A stretch of DNA of 64,000 nt from Pseudomonadota bacterium (GTDB lineage: Bacteria > Pseudomonadota > Gammaproteobacteria > UBA9214). The stretch is from assembly GCA_041395565.1 (NCBI GenBank), contig JAWLAI010000006.1, forward strand, positions 325,686 through 389,685, read 5' to 3'. The notes under the pieces are model-generated. The model was not told the origin of the DNA. It made no database searches and worked only from the letters and a program-made list of their open reading frames with translations. Of the stretch, positions 17,176-26,522 are shown one piece after another. The translations under genes and the position numbers were made by a program. Positions within the stretch are counted from its first letter, which is position 1. The number at the start of each line of letters is the position of its first letter.

Positions 17176-17731
17176 CCGGCGCCTCCCGGTAAGACACGAT
17201 CGTCAGGCTCGCGATCAGTTGCGGCGTCGAGTCCGTGACCGGCCCGGGCGTGATATCGAACTGCTTCACCACCACGTAGCCCAGCTCCTCGCGCATGTCC
17301 TGCAGCCAACGGTACAGATCGAAGTAGTCGCCGGACACACGCACATTGAACAGCACCTCATCGAACACCTGCATCCGGTTGCCCGTACCGGGTGTCACGC
17401 TCAGCAGCTCGATGTGATTGCGCCACGAGATGCCCTGCAGGCGCCCGATGATGAACGACTCCATCTGGTTGCTCGGCAGATCGATCATGTCGCCGTGCAA
17501 GCGATGCTGCAGCGCGGCCACGCGCTCCTGCAGCTCGGTCATTTCGCGCTCGAGCGTGTCGCCCCTGGCGGTGACATTCTCCAGCAGTCTGAGCGTGGTC
17601 AGGGATTTGCGGTAGTCGCGGTATTCGGGCCAGACCGCATAGGTGGCCACTGCCGTGACGACCACCAGGGCGGTGGACAACATGAGCAGCAGCAACGTGC
17701 GCGGCGGCGTATTGACCAGGAACGATTGCAT
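17168..17731 (-). CDS. MshJ/PilO-like inner-membrane pilus protein
   Basis: This 187-residue protein has one membrane segment (about residues 13-33) and a coiled-coil region (LENVTARGDTLEREMTELQERVAALQHRL). A C-terminal ferredoxin-like domain follows (VLFNVRVSGDYFDLYRWLQDM), the layout of PilO/GspM alignment-complex proteins. It shares one base with the stop of the PilN-like gene and overlaps the next gene by eight bases, so the five genes 19507-15462 form one tight operon. Confidence 0.85.
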   Translation of the reverse strand: MQSFLVNTPPRTLLLLMLSTALVVVTAVATYAVWPEYRDYRKSLTTLRLLENVTARGDTLEREMTELQERVAALQHRLHGDMIDLPSNQMESFIIGRLQGISWRNHIELLSVTPGTGNRMQVFDEVLFNVRVSGDYFDLYRWLQDMREELGYVVVKQFDITPGPVTDSTPQLIASLTIVSYREAPDA

Positions 17732-18378
17732 CAGCTGGTACCGTGGCTGTTGACGGTGACAGCCAGGTTGAAATCCACAAACCGGCTGCCGCTGGCCACC
17801 GTGGTATTGAGGATGCGCACGTCCGCGATCTCCGGCTGCTGGTAAAGGCGCCGCACGAATCCGGACAACGCTGCATGATCCTTGGCCTGGCCACGAATCT
17901 TCATATGGGTCTCGATCTTCCAGGCCTCCTGGCCAGCGTTCTCGCCGGCGGCCGGTATGACGATGAAGTAGCCGTTGCTGCCGGGTTCCTGCTTGCGCTG
18001 CACCATGCTGCCGGCGCGGTTGAATTCCCAGCCGCGAAACCAGACGTCACCCTCGACCAGGGCACGATCGACGGCGGCGAACATCGCCGGGGCCGCCGCC
18101 CCGCTGCGCAGGCCATCGAGCAGGGCAAGACGGCTCTCGAGTTCGGCACGGCTGGCATCCAGTTGCGCAAGCTGCTCGCGCTGTTGCGCGGTGATCGCCT
18201 GGCGCGCCTGCAGCGCGGTGATACGGACTTCGGCACGGCCGGCTAGCAGATGCAGTGCCGCCAGTGCCAGCAACAGGCCCAGCACCACGCTCACCAGCAT
18301 GCCCCCGATCGCGCGCGCCCGTCCCTGCAGCCAGATCCGGTTGCGGTAATCGGTCGGAATGAGATCGATCTCATGCAT
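17731..18378 (-). CDS. PilN-like pilus assembly protein
   Basis: This 215-residue protein begins MHEIDLIPTDYRNR, a variant of the PilN N-terminal peptide (NLLP in classical PilN) that docks into PilM. A single membrane helix (about residues 23-46), a coiled coil and a C-terminal PilN-type domain (VRRLYQQPEIADVRILNT) follow. It is the partner of the PilM-like protein encoded immediately upstream, which it overlaps by eight bases. Confidence 0.85.
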   Translation of the reverse strand: MHEIDLIPTDYRNRIWLQGRARAIGGMLVSVVLGLLLALAALHLLAGRAEVRITALQARQAITAQQREQLAQLDASRAELESRLALLDGLRSGAAAPAMFAAVDRALVEGDVWFRGWEFNRAGSMVQRKQEPGSNGYFIVIPAAGENAGQEAWKIETHMKIRGQAKDHAALSGFVRRLYQQPEIADVRILNTTVASGSRFVDFNLAVTVNSHGTS

Positions 18379-19507
18379 TGCCGATCAACCCGTTCATGGC
18401 AAGTCCAGTCGCAATCGCGATTTCCGGCGATGGCGTGACTGCCAGCGTCGGCCGGTTACCCGGCGTCCGGTGAAACGCCTGCAGCGGATCGGGGATCGTC
18501 TCCACGTCCAGCTTGATCAGCATGTTGAGCATGGCATCCGCACCCTGCCAGCGCGCCAGGCTGCCGAGCAGGTAGACGCGGCTGACCGGTTCGCCCCGGG
18601 TCTGCGACGCGGCGTAGATGAGCGTCCGGTTGATTTCGTCGGCCAGCTTGAGAAACGCCGGCTTGACGATCTCCTGCAGCGTGATCGAGGCCTCCCGGTC
18701 CATGCCTTCGCGCAACCGTCGCCGGTCCTTCACCCACGGGTCCAGGCTGTTCACGGCCACCAGCTGGCGCACCGCATCCAGGGGCAGCTCCAGTGCGTCG
18801 GCGATCAGCTCGAGCACCTGGTTCTCGCCGAAGCTTATCTCCTGGTCGAAGAGGAGACGGGCGCCGGAAATCACAGTCAGGAAGCTCGACTCGCGTCCGA
18901 AATTGATCGCCAGCACGTTGCGGTGCACCCCCTGCTCTCCCATCGCGCTGACCAGCCGGCGGATGGCCGATGGCCCGATCTCCAGATGCCGGGTCTGCAA
19001 GCCGCTCTTGCGCAACAGTTCCAGATAGTGGATCACGCGCTCGCGCTGCGCCACGGCAACGATCGCCAGGCGTTCTTCCATGCCCCGTTCCGAACGCACC
19101 GGCAGATAATCGATCACGTAGTCGCGCAGGTCGCCGTCGATACGGTCCGTCAGCGCGGCGATCACCGCCGCGTCTTCCGCGCCGTTCTCGGCAACCTGGT
19201 AGGACAGCGGCATGATCCTCACGTCGGAGGACGGCAGCGTGGTGACGATGGTGCGGCCGCTGAACCGTGCCTGCGCCAGGGCACGGCGGATCAGCGCGCG
19301 GAAGTGCGGCAGATCGGCCAGGATGGCCTCCCGGCTGTCGGGATACTCCAGCGATGTCGAGGCATGCAGGGTGATCTCACCCGTCGGGTCGACAGCGAGC
19401 TGCACCAGGTGCATGGCATGCTGCGCGCATTCCAGGCCGATATGCCCCGTACGCCGGGCACCGCTGCCCGTATAGACGCGTTGCAGAACATCTGCCAGTG
19501 CAGCCAT
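18371..19507 (-). CDS. mshI: MshI/PilM-like actin-fold pilus protein
   Basis: This 378-residue cytoplasmic protein has the actin-like ATPase layout of PilM: TGHIGLECAQHAMHLVQL at the N-terminus, TIVTTLPSSDVRIMPL in the middle, a second subdomain NVLAINFGRESSFLTVI, and a C-terminal SRVYLLGSLARWQG. It binds the N-terminal peptide of the PilN-like protein and anchors the alignment complex to the platform. It heads the five-gene MSHA-like module (I, N, J, K, L order). Confidence 0.87.
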   Translation of the reverse strand: MAALADVLQRVYTGSGARRTGHIGLECAQHAMHLVQLAVDPTGEITLHASTSLEYPDSREAILADLPHFRALIRRALAQARFSGRTIVTTLPSSDVRIMPLSYQVAENGAEDAAVIAALTDRIDGDLRDYVIDYLPVRSERGMEERLAIVAVAQRERVIHYLELLRKSGLQTRHLEIGPSAIRRLVSAMGEQGVHRNVLAINFGRESSFLTVISGARLLFDQEISFGENQVLELIADALELPLDAVRQLVAVNSLDPWVKDRRRLREGMDREASITLQEIVKPAFLKLADEINRTLIYAASQTRGEPVSRVYLLGSLARWQGADAMLNMLIKLDVETIPDPLQAFHRTPGNRPTLAVTPSPEIAIATGLAMNGLIGNA

Positions 19508-19674
19508 GCGCGTGTTTTCCCCTGGATCCGCGAATCACCGTAGGTGACTGTCTTGAAAGTGGAATCTAGTACCACTTGATCGGCCAGGCAGGTCCGTTCT
19601 TGAGCTTAAGCGGGGCCCGCGCACCTGTCTGGCTGCGCCGGGGGAAGGCGGTTGTAGGCGGGTTGTGCGCGTGC

Positions 19675-20856
19675 TCAGGCGACGGTTTGCGCGCGTGCCG
19701 CGCCGTCCAGCAGCCGGCAGACGATATTGGCCTTACCGCGGAAGGCGGACTTGCGCTCCTTGGCGGCGTAGAGGGCGTCGTCGGCCGTGCGGTAGATCTC
19801 CTCCTGGGGCAGCACCACGCCGGCCGGGACACTGGCCAGCCCGACACTCAGGCCGATGCTCATGCCTTGGCACTGACCGTGGGCCTGCAGGATGGCGTGA
19901 ATCTGCTGCAGGCTGCGCGTGATCAGTGCAACGGGTTGCTCGCTGACGAATAGGAGCGCGAACTCATCCCCGCCCATGCGGATGAGATAGCCATCGTCGC
20001 CCACCGCCGCGGCGAACTGCCTGCTGACGCAGCGCAATACCTCGTCACCGAAGTCATGACCGCAGGAATCGTTGATCGGCTTGAAATTGTCGACGTCCAG
20101 GTAGGCAAAGTGAAACGCGTGACCGGCGGCATGCCAGGCGGCGGTTTTCGCATCGAAGGTGTTTTTCAGGAAACGCCGGTTCCAGGCGCCGGTCAGCGGA
20201 TCCTTGTTGGACAGGTGCAGGATCTTGCGGTTGGTCTGCTCCAGGTCGTAGCGTGTCTGCAGCTCCGCCTTGCGGATGGTGATGTTGCGCATCACCAGCA
20301 GCAGGCTGATCAGGCCGGCACTGAGCATGATGAACTGCAGCGACCAGAGCGTGGCGTTGTCGAACCGCTCGTAGGATGCCAGCGTCGAGACGGTGAACGT
20401 CAGATAGATCAGCACCGTCACCAGCAGGGCCTCGCGCAGGCCCCAGGGCACGAGCGGCGCGACCATGAACAGCAACGCCACGCTGGCGAACAGTACCTGA
20501 TTGAAATCGCCGGTCTTGTGCGCCAGCAGCACGAAGGCGGTGCCGCTGATCATCAGCAGTGTGGTGCCGAGCATGTAAAGCGCCCGCGCATCGCGCGCGG
20601 CCCGCGCCGACACCATGATATGGGTGGACAGCAGCGCCAGCAGACCGCTGGTGTAGACGGTCGAGTTCGAGAAATGCAGGGTGTGGAACAGCACGGCACC
20701 GGCGCTGTAGATGCACAGCAGCACCAGCCCGAGCATGATCAGGCCATGCCGGGTTTCCTCGAGTGTGGCGCCACGTGCGAACAACGCCACCTCGTCCGAG
20801 TCATACCCCGTTGATGACCATGACTTTTTCATATTTTCGACAAAAAACCGGCGCAT
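19675..20856 (-). CDS. Membrane diguanylate cyclase (GGDEF)
   Basis: This 393-residue protein has about six membrane segments in residues 38-205. It ends in a GGDEF domain with DPLTGAWNRR, the metal-binding LDVDNFKPINDSCGHDFGDEVL, and the intact active-site motif MGGDEF. There is no RxxD I-site five residues before GGDEF, so product inhibition through that site is unlikely. It makes c-di-GMP, which the MshEN domain of the pilus ATPase encoded further upstream could sense. An alternative ATG lies eight codons downstream at 20832. Confidence 0.92.
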   Translation of the reverse strand: MRRFFVENMKKSWSSTGYDSDEVALFARGATLEETRHGLIMLGLVLLCIYSAGAVLFHTLHFSNSTVYTSGLLALLSTHIMVSARAARDARALYMLGTTLLMISGTAFVLLAHKTGDFNQVLFASVALLFMVAPLVPWGLREALLVTVLIYLTFTVSTLASYERFDNATLWSLQFIMLSAGLISLLLVMRNITIRKAELQTRYDLEQTNRKILHLSNKDPLTGAWNRRFLKNTFDAKTAAWHAAGHAFHFAYLDVDNFKPINDSCGHDFGDEVLRCVSRQFAAAVGDDGYLIRMGGDEFALLFVSEQPVALITRSLQQIHAILQAHGQCQGMSIGLSVGLASVPAGVVLPQEEIYRTADDALYAAKERKSAFRGKANIVCRLLDGAARAQTVA

Positions 20857-21015
20857 AAGCCACCCTATCGGCCAGTCGCGGGAAAAACATAGACTGCATC
20901 ACACATCCCATCCCCGCGGCCTGGCCGGCACAGCGTGGTCGCGAACACATCATTCTGAATATATTCGATTTTTATCCCGACGCGCAGTCTGCAGGACCGG
21001 CCGGAATGCCGGACA

Positions 21016-21915
21016 TCAGAGATCCAGGGCGAGACGCGAGCCGGTATGGACGGTCTTGGAGCCGGGAAAGATCATGAACATCACCCCCTCGAGCTGCTGT
21101 TCGACCGCGGCCTGGAGCTCCGGGCACAGGTCGGGCGTCAAGCCGGTGAGCTGCCAGGCGACCGGCTGCGCCTGCGACTGGCAGGACGCTTCCCCGTCCG
21201 CAGGACCCAATGCGCAGAGCTGCGCGGCAAGATGCAGCACGGCCGTCTCGACAGCATGGTCGAGCTGCTGCGCGGGGCGCACATGCTGCATGACCGGTTC
21301 CCACAGACTTTGCGGCAGGCCCCAGCGCGCGAGCAGCTCGCCGCCCAGGCGGGCGAAGTCAAACCCCAGCAGCTCCCGCTCGACCTGGTGCAGCGCACGC
21401 TGTTCCGCGTCGGCACGCTGCAGTGCCGCCCGGGCTTCGTGCGGGATCGACTGGTACATGACCAGATGCCCGATATCCAGCAGCAGACCGCCGACGAACA
21501 ACCGCTCGCGCTCGGGCAGCCGGCAATGTCCGGCGAGCGTACGCGCCGCGATGGCACGATAGACACTGCGGGTCCAGAACGCGTGCATGTCGATCACGTC
21601 GATGGGGATGGCTGCGAAGGTCTGGGCCACCGAGGTGGCCAGGACCAGATCGTGCACCTGCTGCGAACCCAGCAGACCGACGGCACGCGCGATCGTGGCG
21701 ACCTGCGCGCTGAAACCGAAATAGGGGCTGTTGGCCACGCGCAGCAGGCGGGCTGCGACGGCGGGATCCGAACCGATGGCATCCTCGATGTCGGCCACCG
21801 TGTAATCGGGGTCGTCCAGCACCTCCTTCAGGCGCAGATACACGGCCGGCAGCGTCACGAGCTGCGCGTCCGCGGTGACCTTGTCCCAGAGCGGGGTGGT
21901 AAGCGGTTGGTCCAT
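21016..21915 (-). CDS. HDOD domain signalling protein
   Basis: This 299-residue cytoplasmic protein contains an HDOD domain at about residues 20-215 (LPAVYLRLKEVLDDPDYTVADI, then SDPAVAARLLRVANSPYFG and LLLDIGHLVMYQ). HDOD proteins are catalytically degenerate HD relatives that act in signalling, often in motility and c-di-GMP circuits. An AGGAGG ribosome site precedes the ATG. It sits between the giant pilus protein gene and the diguanylate cyclase gene in the same orientation. Confidence 0.9.
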   Translation of the reverse strand: MDQPLTTPLWDKVTADAQLVTLPAVYLRLKEVLDDPDYTVADIEDAIGSDPAVAARLLRVANSPYFGFSAQVATIARAVGLLGSQQVHDLVLATSVAQTFAAIPIDVIDMHAFWTRSVYRAIAARTLAGHCRLPERERLFVGGLLLDIGHLVMYQSIPHEARAALQRADAEQRALHQVERELLGFDFARLGGELLARWGLPQSLWEPVMQHVRPAQQLDHAVETAVLHLAAQLCALGPADGEASCQSQAQPVAWQLTGLTPDLCPELQAAVEQQLEGVMFMIFPGSKTVHTGSRLALDL

Positions 21916-22107
21916 CAGCCGTACCTCCTGGATTGATATCGGTTGCCCGGCTGCGGCCTTGACTCGACGGCAGGGCTGCGCGGCGCGGGGTGCGTCGTGA
22001 TCGTGCAGAAGGCTTCCGTCTGCAGCACGACCAGGCGCGGGTCAGTGTTTCGTGTCATGCACCGGACCCTGCCATACCCCCCGAGACCGCCCCTGCACCG
22101 CCCGTAC

Positions 22108-25100
22108 CTAGGGCGCGCACTGGATCTGGATGTTGTCGAAGAACACGTAGTCGGAAGATCCCATGTTTGGCGATGTCAGGATACGCAGCACGGCGTTGGC
22201 GGAGTTGTAGGCGCTGATATCGACGCTGTATGGCTGGTAGGCAGTCTCATTGGCCGGTCCCGCAATACGCGCCACCTCGGTCCAGGGACCGCTTGCCCCG
22301 GCGGTCGACATCTGGATCGAGGCGTAGTCGCCGCTGTCGTCGAGTCCTGCAGGCTTGTAATCGAAGGACAGGGTCGCCGTCGCGGCCCCGCTCAGGTCGA
22401 GCGCCCGCATCACCCCCTCGCCGCCGCCGTCGTTGTCGCGCACGTGCAGCTGGTAGGTCGGCATGGGGGGCGACTCGTACAAGTCGGCGAACACCCGTTC
22501 GTCGTTCAGGGTCGGTCCGTCCGCCTCGTTCACTTCGATCCAGTCACTGGCCCAGGTGAGCGTGCCGTCACTGCCGGAATAGACCTGGGCGTTGAATTCG
22601 TCGCGGAAGGTACCATTGCAGCCGCCGCTGCCGCTCCCGCCGCCACCGCTGCCGCCGCCACTGCCGGTCGGCGGCACCTGGTCGGCGTTCACCAGCACGA
22701 TGCCGCGCGGGCGGGCCAGACCGGAGACGAGGGTCTCCACGTTGCTGCCGTCCGGGTCGGCGCGCTGCACCAGCATGTTGAGCGCGTCCACCCAGTAGAT
22801 GCGGTCGTTGTCGGCATCGTAGGCGATGTCCTGCGGCGCATTCAGGCCGGTCACGATGGTCTGCACACTGCTGCCGTCGAGGTTGGCGCGCTTGATCCAG
22901 TCGTTGCTCGCGCCGCCGCTCCAGAACATCCTGCCGTGCACCAGGTCCAGGGCGCTGCCGACCGCGCCGGTCGGCCCGGTGGCCAGCGTGGTCACCTGGG
23001 TGCCATTGAACTTCATGCGCGAGACCTGCCCGCTGCCGAACTCGGTCAGGTAGATGTGGCCGGCCGCCTTGTCCAGGGTGAGACACGACGGCCGGTTGAG
23101 CGTGTTGTTGACGAGCGTGGCAGCGCTGCCGTCGAGGTTCGCGCTCATGATCCGGCTGGAGCCGTTGTCGTGGGTCCAGTACATCTTGCCCCCTGCGACA
23201 TCCAGCTTGATGTCGAACTTGACATAGAGATCGGAATACAGGACCTCGCTGTTGCTGCCGTCCAGGTCCGCGCGCATGATCTGGTAGTTGTTGGTCCAGT
23301 ACAGCTTGCCGTTGACGGTATCGATATCCAGGCCGGTAGGCCGGTTCAGGCCGGTGAGCACGTCCTCGACATTGCTGCCGTCCTCGTCCGCACGCTGTAT
23401 CTTGTTGGCCACGTCGTCGGTCCAGTACACCTTCTTCGGCGGTGTGGGGAGGATGGCATCGACGCCCCACTGGATGGCGCGCTGTATCAGCAGCCGGCCG
23501 TTGTTGTTGAGGTAGTCCCAGTTGAACTTGTCGCTGCGTCCGACGGGAAGCATGGCACGCGGACCGGGCGCCGTGCCCCCGCCGGCCAGTGTGCCGCCCG
23601 CTTCGACGACTGCAAGACTGCTTGTGCCGTTCAGCCGACCCAGCACCTGCAGGCCCGGTGCCGGCGTGCCGCTGACGATCTGGCCCTCCATCGGCGCACG
23701 GCCGAGCGGAATCACGCCGAGCGGGAACACGGCCGTGATGTAATGCGTGTTGTCGGTGATCTCGATCTGCGAGGTGACGGCCTCGCTACCGGCACTGGCC
23801 ATCCCCAGGTTGTCGAGCTGATTGCGCTCCTCGCTGATGACGGCTCTGGCGGTGGCGGCGAGCTTGTTGCCCAGATCGCTATCGCTCACCGTCTCCGAGA
23901 CGTAGGCCATGTCGTTGTTTGCCAGGGCGCTGTCGAAACTGGTTTGCGAAGCCTCGTCGTCGATCAGGTTCACCACATAGCCCCAGGCCTCGAACAGCGC
24001 CTGCTTCTTGAGATCGGCCGCCGCCGGACTGACAGCGTTGCCGACGACCAGCAGGATGCTGCCGGTCCCTTGCGGCAGCATGCAGGTGACGCCGCATTCG
24101 CAGGCCAGGGTGACGGAAAGCCGGGGATGCAGGGATGGATCGCTGTGATCGCTGCTGGCAAAGCGCGCATTGACCGCGTTGCCGCTGACTGCCTTGAGTA
24201 ACATACCGCGATCACTGGCAGGATTGTCCAGCCAGGTTTGCGCCAACGCGGTGAGATCCCAGCCGTACCAGCTGCCGTTCACGCCATCGACGCTGGTGGT
24301 CGCTGCAGCGACAGCCTGATAATCCCCTCCCGGGGTTGCCCATGACACACCGGTTTGACGATCATCCCAGGTCGCCGTCATTTCCTCCCATGCGGCGCGA
24401 ACCGGATATAGGCTCATTCCGACCGGCGCGGTAAAGCTGTCAGCGTTGAGGAAATTCAGTTCGAGAGTCGCAGACTGAATCTGTGCCCCGGGCGGGAGCA
24501 AGGACTGCAGCTCGAAATCCAGCAGGGTATGACCGCCGCTCGTAGAAACACGCAGCTCGGAACCATTACCGTAATTCGTCCGATGTTCGTTACCCGTGCG
24601 ATTCGCAAGATAGGTGTCGTTTCCCGCGCCGCCGGGTTGCAGGACGAATGTTACGGTTGGCTGGTAGAGCGGTACCTCTGCACGCACGATTGTGTGGCTG
24701 GCACCGCTGTCCAGCGTGCCGGTCGCCGTGACCGAGGCGCGGTCCGACAGGCTGCCGTCCACGTACTTGAGCTCCAGGTAGGGCCGCTGGCTGGCCGTGC
24801 TGTCCTCCTTGCTGGTGAATTCCGAGGTCTTGCTGCCGAGCAGGTCGGGTGGCGTGATGACGACACCGTAGTTTGGCTGGCTGCCGTTGACCCAGGCCTG
24901 TACCTGTGCGGTCAGATTGACGTCGACATACTGGTTGATCGGCGTGCCGGCCGGGATCGTCGCGGCCGTTGCGATATCGATGCTCGAGCTGACGCTGTTC
25001 CACGTCACCGTCGTCTCGTCCCAGTCTGCGGTCACCCGGTGCACCTGGACGGCGCTGGTGTGGTCGAAGCGCAGCACGTACCAGCGCGCGACGGCGGAGA

Positions 25101-25608
25101 CGATGGTGGCACCGGCCGGTATACCGGCGTTTTCCAGGTCGAAGCGGTAGTACGGCCACTTGTAGTTGCCGCCGAGCAGACTGCCCTCCAGGCGCAGCTT
25201 GTTGTCGCTGCCGTGATTGGTGTCCTTGCTTTGATAATCGGTCCAGGCGTCGTCGCTGACCGGGACGCTGACGGTCGTGATGAGGCCGCTGACACTGTTG
25301 GTGGTCACAGTGGTCGAGTAACGCTGGCTGCCGAAGGGCTCGTCGCTCAGGTCGGCGTACGGACCGCAGCCGGCCGTGGCGACCTGCTGCAGGGCGTGCT
25401 GCAGACCGGCGCGGGCGGTATAGACGGCCTGGGCCTGCTCATCGGCACCCGCCGTGGCCCGCACCTCCAGCACGGCCTCGTCGTTGAGCATGAGCGCGGC
25501 CACGGCGATCAGCGCCAGCAGCAGCACGACCGGCAGCAGGACGTAACCGCGCCCGGCCACCGGGGTGCATGGGCGCAGCCGCAGCGGAGCGGACCCGGCC
25601 CGCATCAC
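22108..25608 (-). CDS. PilX/MshP-like minor pilin fused to a multidomain adhesin-like ectodomain
   Basis: This 1166-residue protein starts like a PilX/GspK minor pilin. A hydrophobic segment (about residues 21-42, GYVLLPVVLLLALIAVAALM) lacks the Glu at position 5 and is followed by VYTARAGLQHALQQV. Two DNRLRE-type beta domains follow (about 116-284 and 318-502, each with a WDETTVTW- or WEEMTATW-like motif). Residues 515-720 form an alpha/beta domain, 727-980 hold six YWTD/LDL-receptor class B repeats (KVYWTD, KLYWTN, KMYWTH, HIYLTE, RMFWSG, RIYWVD) forming a six-bladed propeller, then a Gly/Ser linker and a C-terminal jelly-roll (about 1010-1166). It overlaps the PilW-like gene by ATGA. Inference: a pilus-tip adhesin, filling the place of MshP/MshQ. 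Confidence 0.85.
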   Translation of the reverse strand: MMRAGSAPLRLRPCTPVAGRGYVLLPVVLLLALIAVAALMLNDEAVLEVRATAGADEQAQAVYTARAGLQHALQQVATAGCGPYADLSDEPFGSQRYSTTVTTNSVSGLITTVSVPVSDDAWTDYQSKDTNHGSDNKLRLEGSLLGGNYKWPYYRFDLENAGIPAGATIVSAVARWYVLRFDHTSAVQVHRVTADWDETTVTWNSVSSSIDIATAATIPAGTPINQYVDVNLTAQVQAWVNGSQPNYGVVITPPDLLGSKTSEFTSKEDSTASQRPYLELKYVDGSLSDRASVTATGTLDSGASHTIVRAEVPLYQPTVTFVLQPGGAGNDTYLANRTGNEHRTNYGNGSELRVSTSGGHTLLDFELQSLLPPGAQIQSATLELNFLNADSFTAPVGMSLYPVRAAWEEMTATWDDRQTGVSWATPGGDYQAVAAATTSVDGVNGSWYGWDLTALAQTWLDNPASDRGMLLKAVSGNAVNARFASSDHSDPSLHPRLSVTLACECGVTCMLPQGTGSILLVVGNAVSPAAADLKKQALFEAWGYVVNLIDDEASQTSFDSALANNDMAYVSETVSDSDLGNKLAATARAVISEERNQLDNLGMASAGSEAVTSQIEITDNTHYITAVFPLGVIPLGRAPMEGQIVSGTPAPGLQVLGRLNGTSSLAVVEAGGTLAGGGTAPGPRAMLPVGRSDKFNWDYLNNNGRLLIQRAIQWGVDAILPTPPKKVYWTDDVANKIQRADEDGSNVEDVLTGLNRPTGLDIDTVNGKLYWTNNYQIMRADLDGSNSEVLYSDLYVKFDIKLDVAGGKMYWTHDNGSSRIMSANLDGSAATLVNNTLNRPSCLTLDKAAGHIYLTEFGSGQVSRMKFNGTQVTTLATGPTGAVGSALDLVHGRMFWSGGASNDWIKRANLDGSSVQTIVTGLNAPQDIAYDADNDRIYWVDALNMLVQRADPDGSNVETLVSGLARPRGIVLVNADQVPPTGSGGGSGGGGSGSGGCNGTFRDEFNAQVYSGSDGTLTWASDWIEVNEADGPTLNDERVFADLYESPPMPTYQLHVRDNDGGGEGVMRALDLSGAATATLSFDYKPAGLDDSGDYASIQMSTAGASGPWTEVARIAGPANETAYQPYSVDISAYNSANAVLRILTSPNMGSSDYVFFDNIQIQCAP

Positions 25609-26522
25609 AGGTCGCCTCCCACCCGGACGCGGGTCGTCAGGCGCACGCGCTCGCCGCTGTCCGCATCGGTGAGGGCCAGGGTGATCTCGACCTGCGCGTG
25701 AGCGCCCGGCACATCGGGCAGTCGCTCCACCCGGAACTCGCTGACCTGTTCCGCAACGGGCGACTCGATGAAATCCTGCCCGTTCACCTGGCCGTTGCCG
25801 GATTCGTCCCAGGGCACCGGCAGACGCATGAGCAGCGTGGTGCCCACGAGGCGGAACACCACCGGGTCGAGCCAGTCCTCGTCGGTAGCGCCGTCCTCGT
25901 CGTCGTTGTCGGCGCCGCTCTCGTCGACACTGCCGTCATTGTCATCGTCGACGCCGCAGATCCCCGGGCAGCCGTCGCCGTTGAGGTCGGCTGCAGGGTC
26001 CTCGTCGATGCTGCCGTCGCCGTCGTCGTCGACGCCGTTGACCGCATCCTCGTCGGCGTTCGCCCCCTCGTCGTCCGAGTTCGCGTTGCCGCCATCGGTC
26101 GTGCCGTCGCCGTCGTCGTCGACCTGGTAGATGCCGGCGGCCGCGTCGAAGGTCCAGTCCGCGGGCGGGTCCTCGTCGAAGCGGCCGTCGCCGTCGTTGT
26201 CCGCGTCGGGCACGCCGTTGCCGTCGAGGTCGGTGGTGTGATCGAGCGTCACTGCCAGCACCGTGTGGATGTTCTCCGCGCGCGCGGTGGCGGCATTGTC
26301 GGCGAGCGGCACCAGCAGGTGCGGACTGCGCGCGACGGCGCGGGTGATCTGTTCCAGGGCGAAGCGTGCCTCGCGATTCAGGCTATTGGTCCGGCTCACG
26401 CTGTCATGCGTGGCGAGCACATGGCCGGTCACCCCCTTCAAGGCGGCAATCAGCAGGACGCCGAGCGCCAGTGCCAGCAGCAGCTCGAGCAGGGAATAGC
26501 CGTGCTGCCGGGTGCTAGTCAT
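25605..26522 (-). CDS. PilW/MshO-like minor pilin with Asp-rich calcium-type repeats
   Basis: This 305-residue prepilin has a type III signal: a short leader ending in G, then YSLLELLLALALG with Glu at +5. Residues about 95-215 are an insertion of thrombospondin-3-like repeats built on DxDxDG units (ADNDGDGRFDED, VDDDGDGTTDGG, VDDDGDGSIDED, VDDDNDGSVDES), which usually bind Ca2+. The C-terminal part returns to a pilin-like beta fold. I chose the ATG at 26522, overlapping the previous gene by eight bases. A GTG two codons upstream is possible. Confidence 0.88.
   Translation of the reverse strand: MTSTRQHGYSLLELLLALALGVLLIAALKGVTGHVLATHDSVSRTNSLNREARFALEQITRAVARSPHLLVPLADNAATARAENIHTVLAVTLDHTTDLDGNGVPDADNDGDGRFDEDPPADWTFDAAAGIYQVDDDGDGTTDGGNANSDDEGANADEDAVNGVDDDGDGSIDEDPAADLNGDGCPGICGVDDDNDGSVDESGADNDDEDGATDEDWLDPVVFRLVGTTLLMRLPVPWDESGNGQVNGQDFIESPVAEQVSEFRVERLPDVPGAHAQVEITLALTDADSGERVRLTTRVRVGGDL

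Noticed and set aside
20832..20890. GCCGATAG upstream of the diguanylate cyclase, like a sigma-28 -10 element
   Set aside because: The -35 position at 15 bases reads TATG, not TAAA, and the start would leave no leader for the ATG at 20856.
21943..24201. A 752-codon open frame on the plus strand
   Set aside because: It runs antisense to the PilX-type adhesin gene, is rich in Val, Gly, Arg and His, has no domain, and arises from the high GC content of the true gene.
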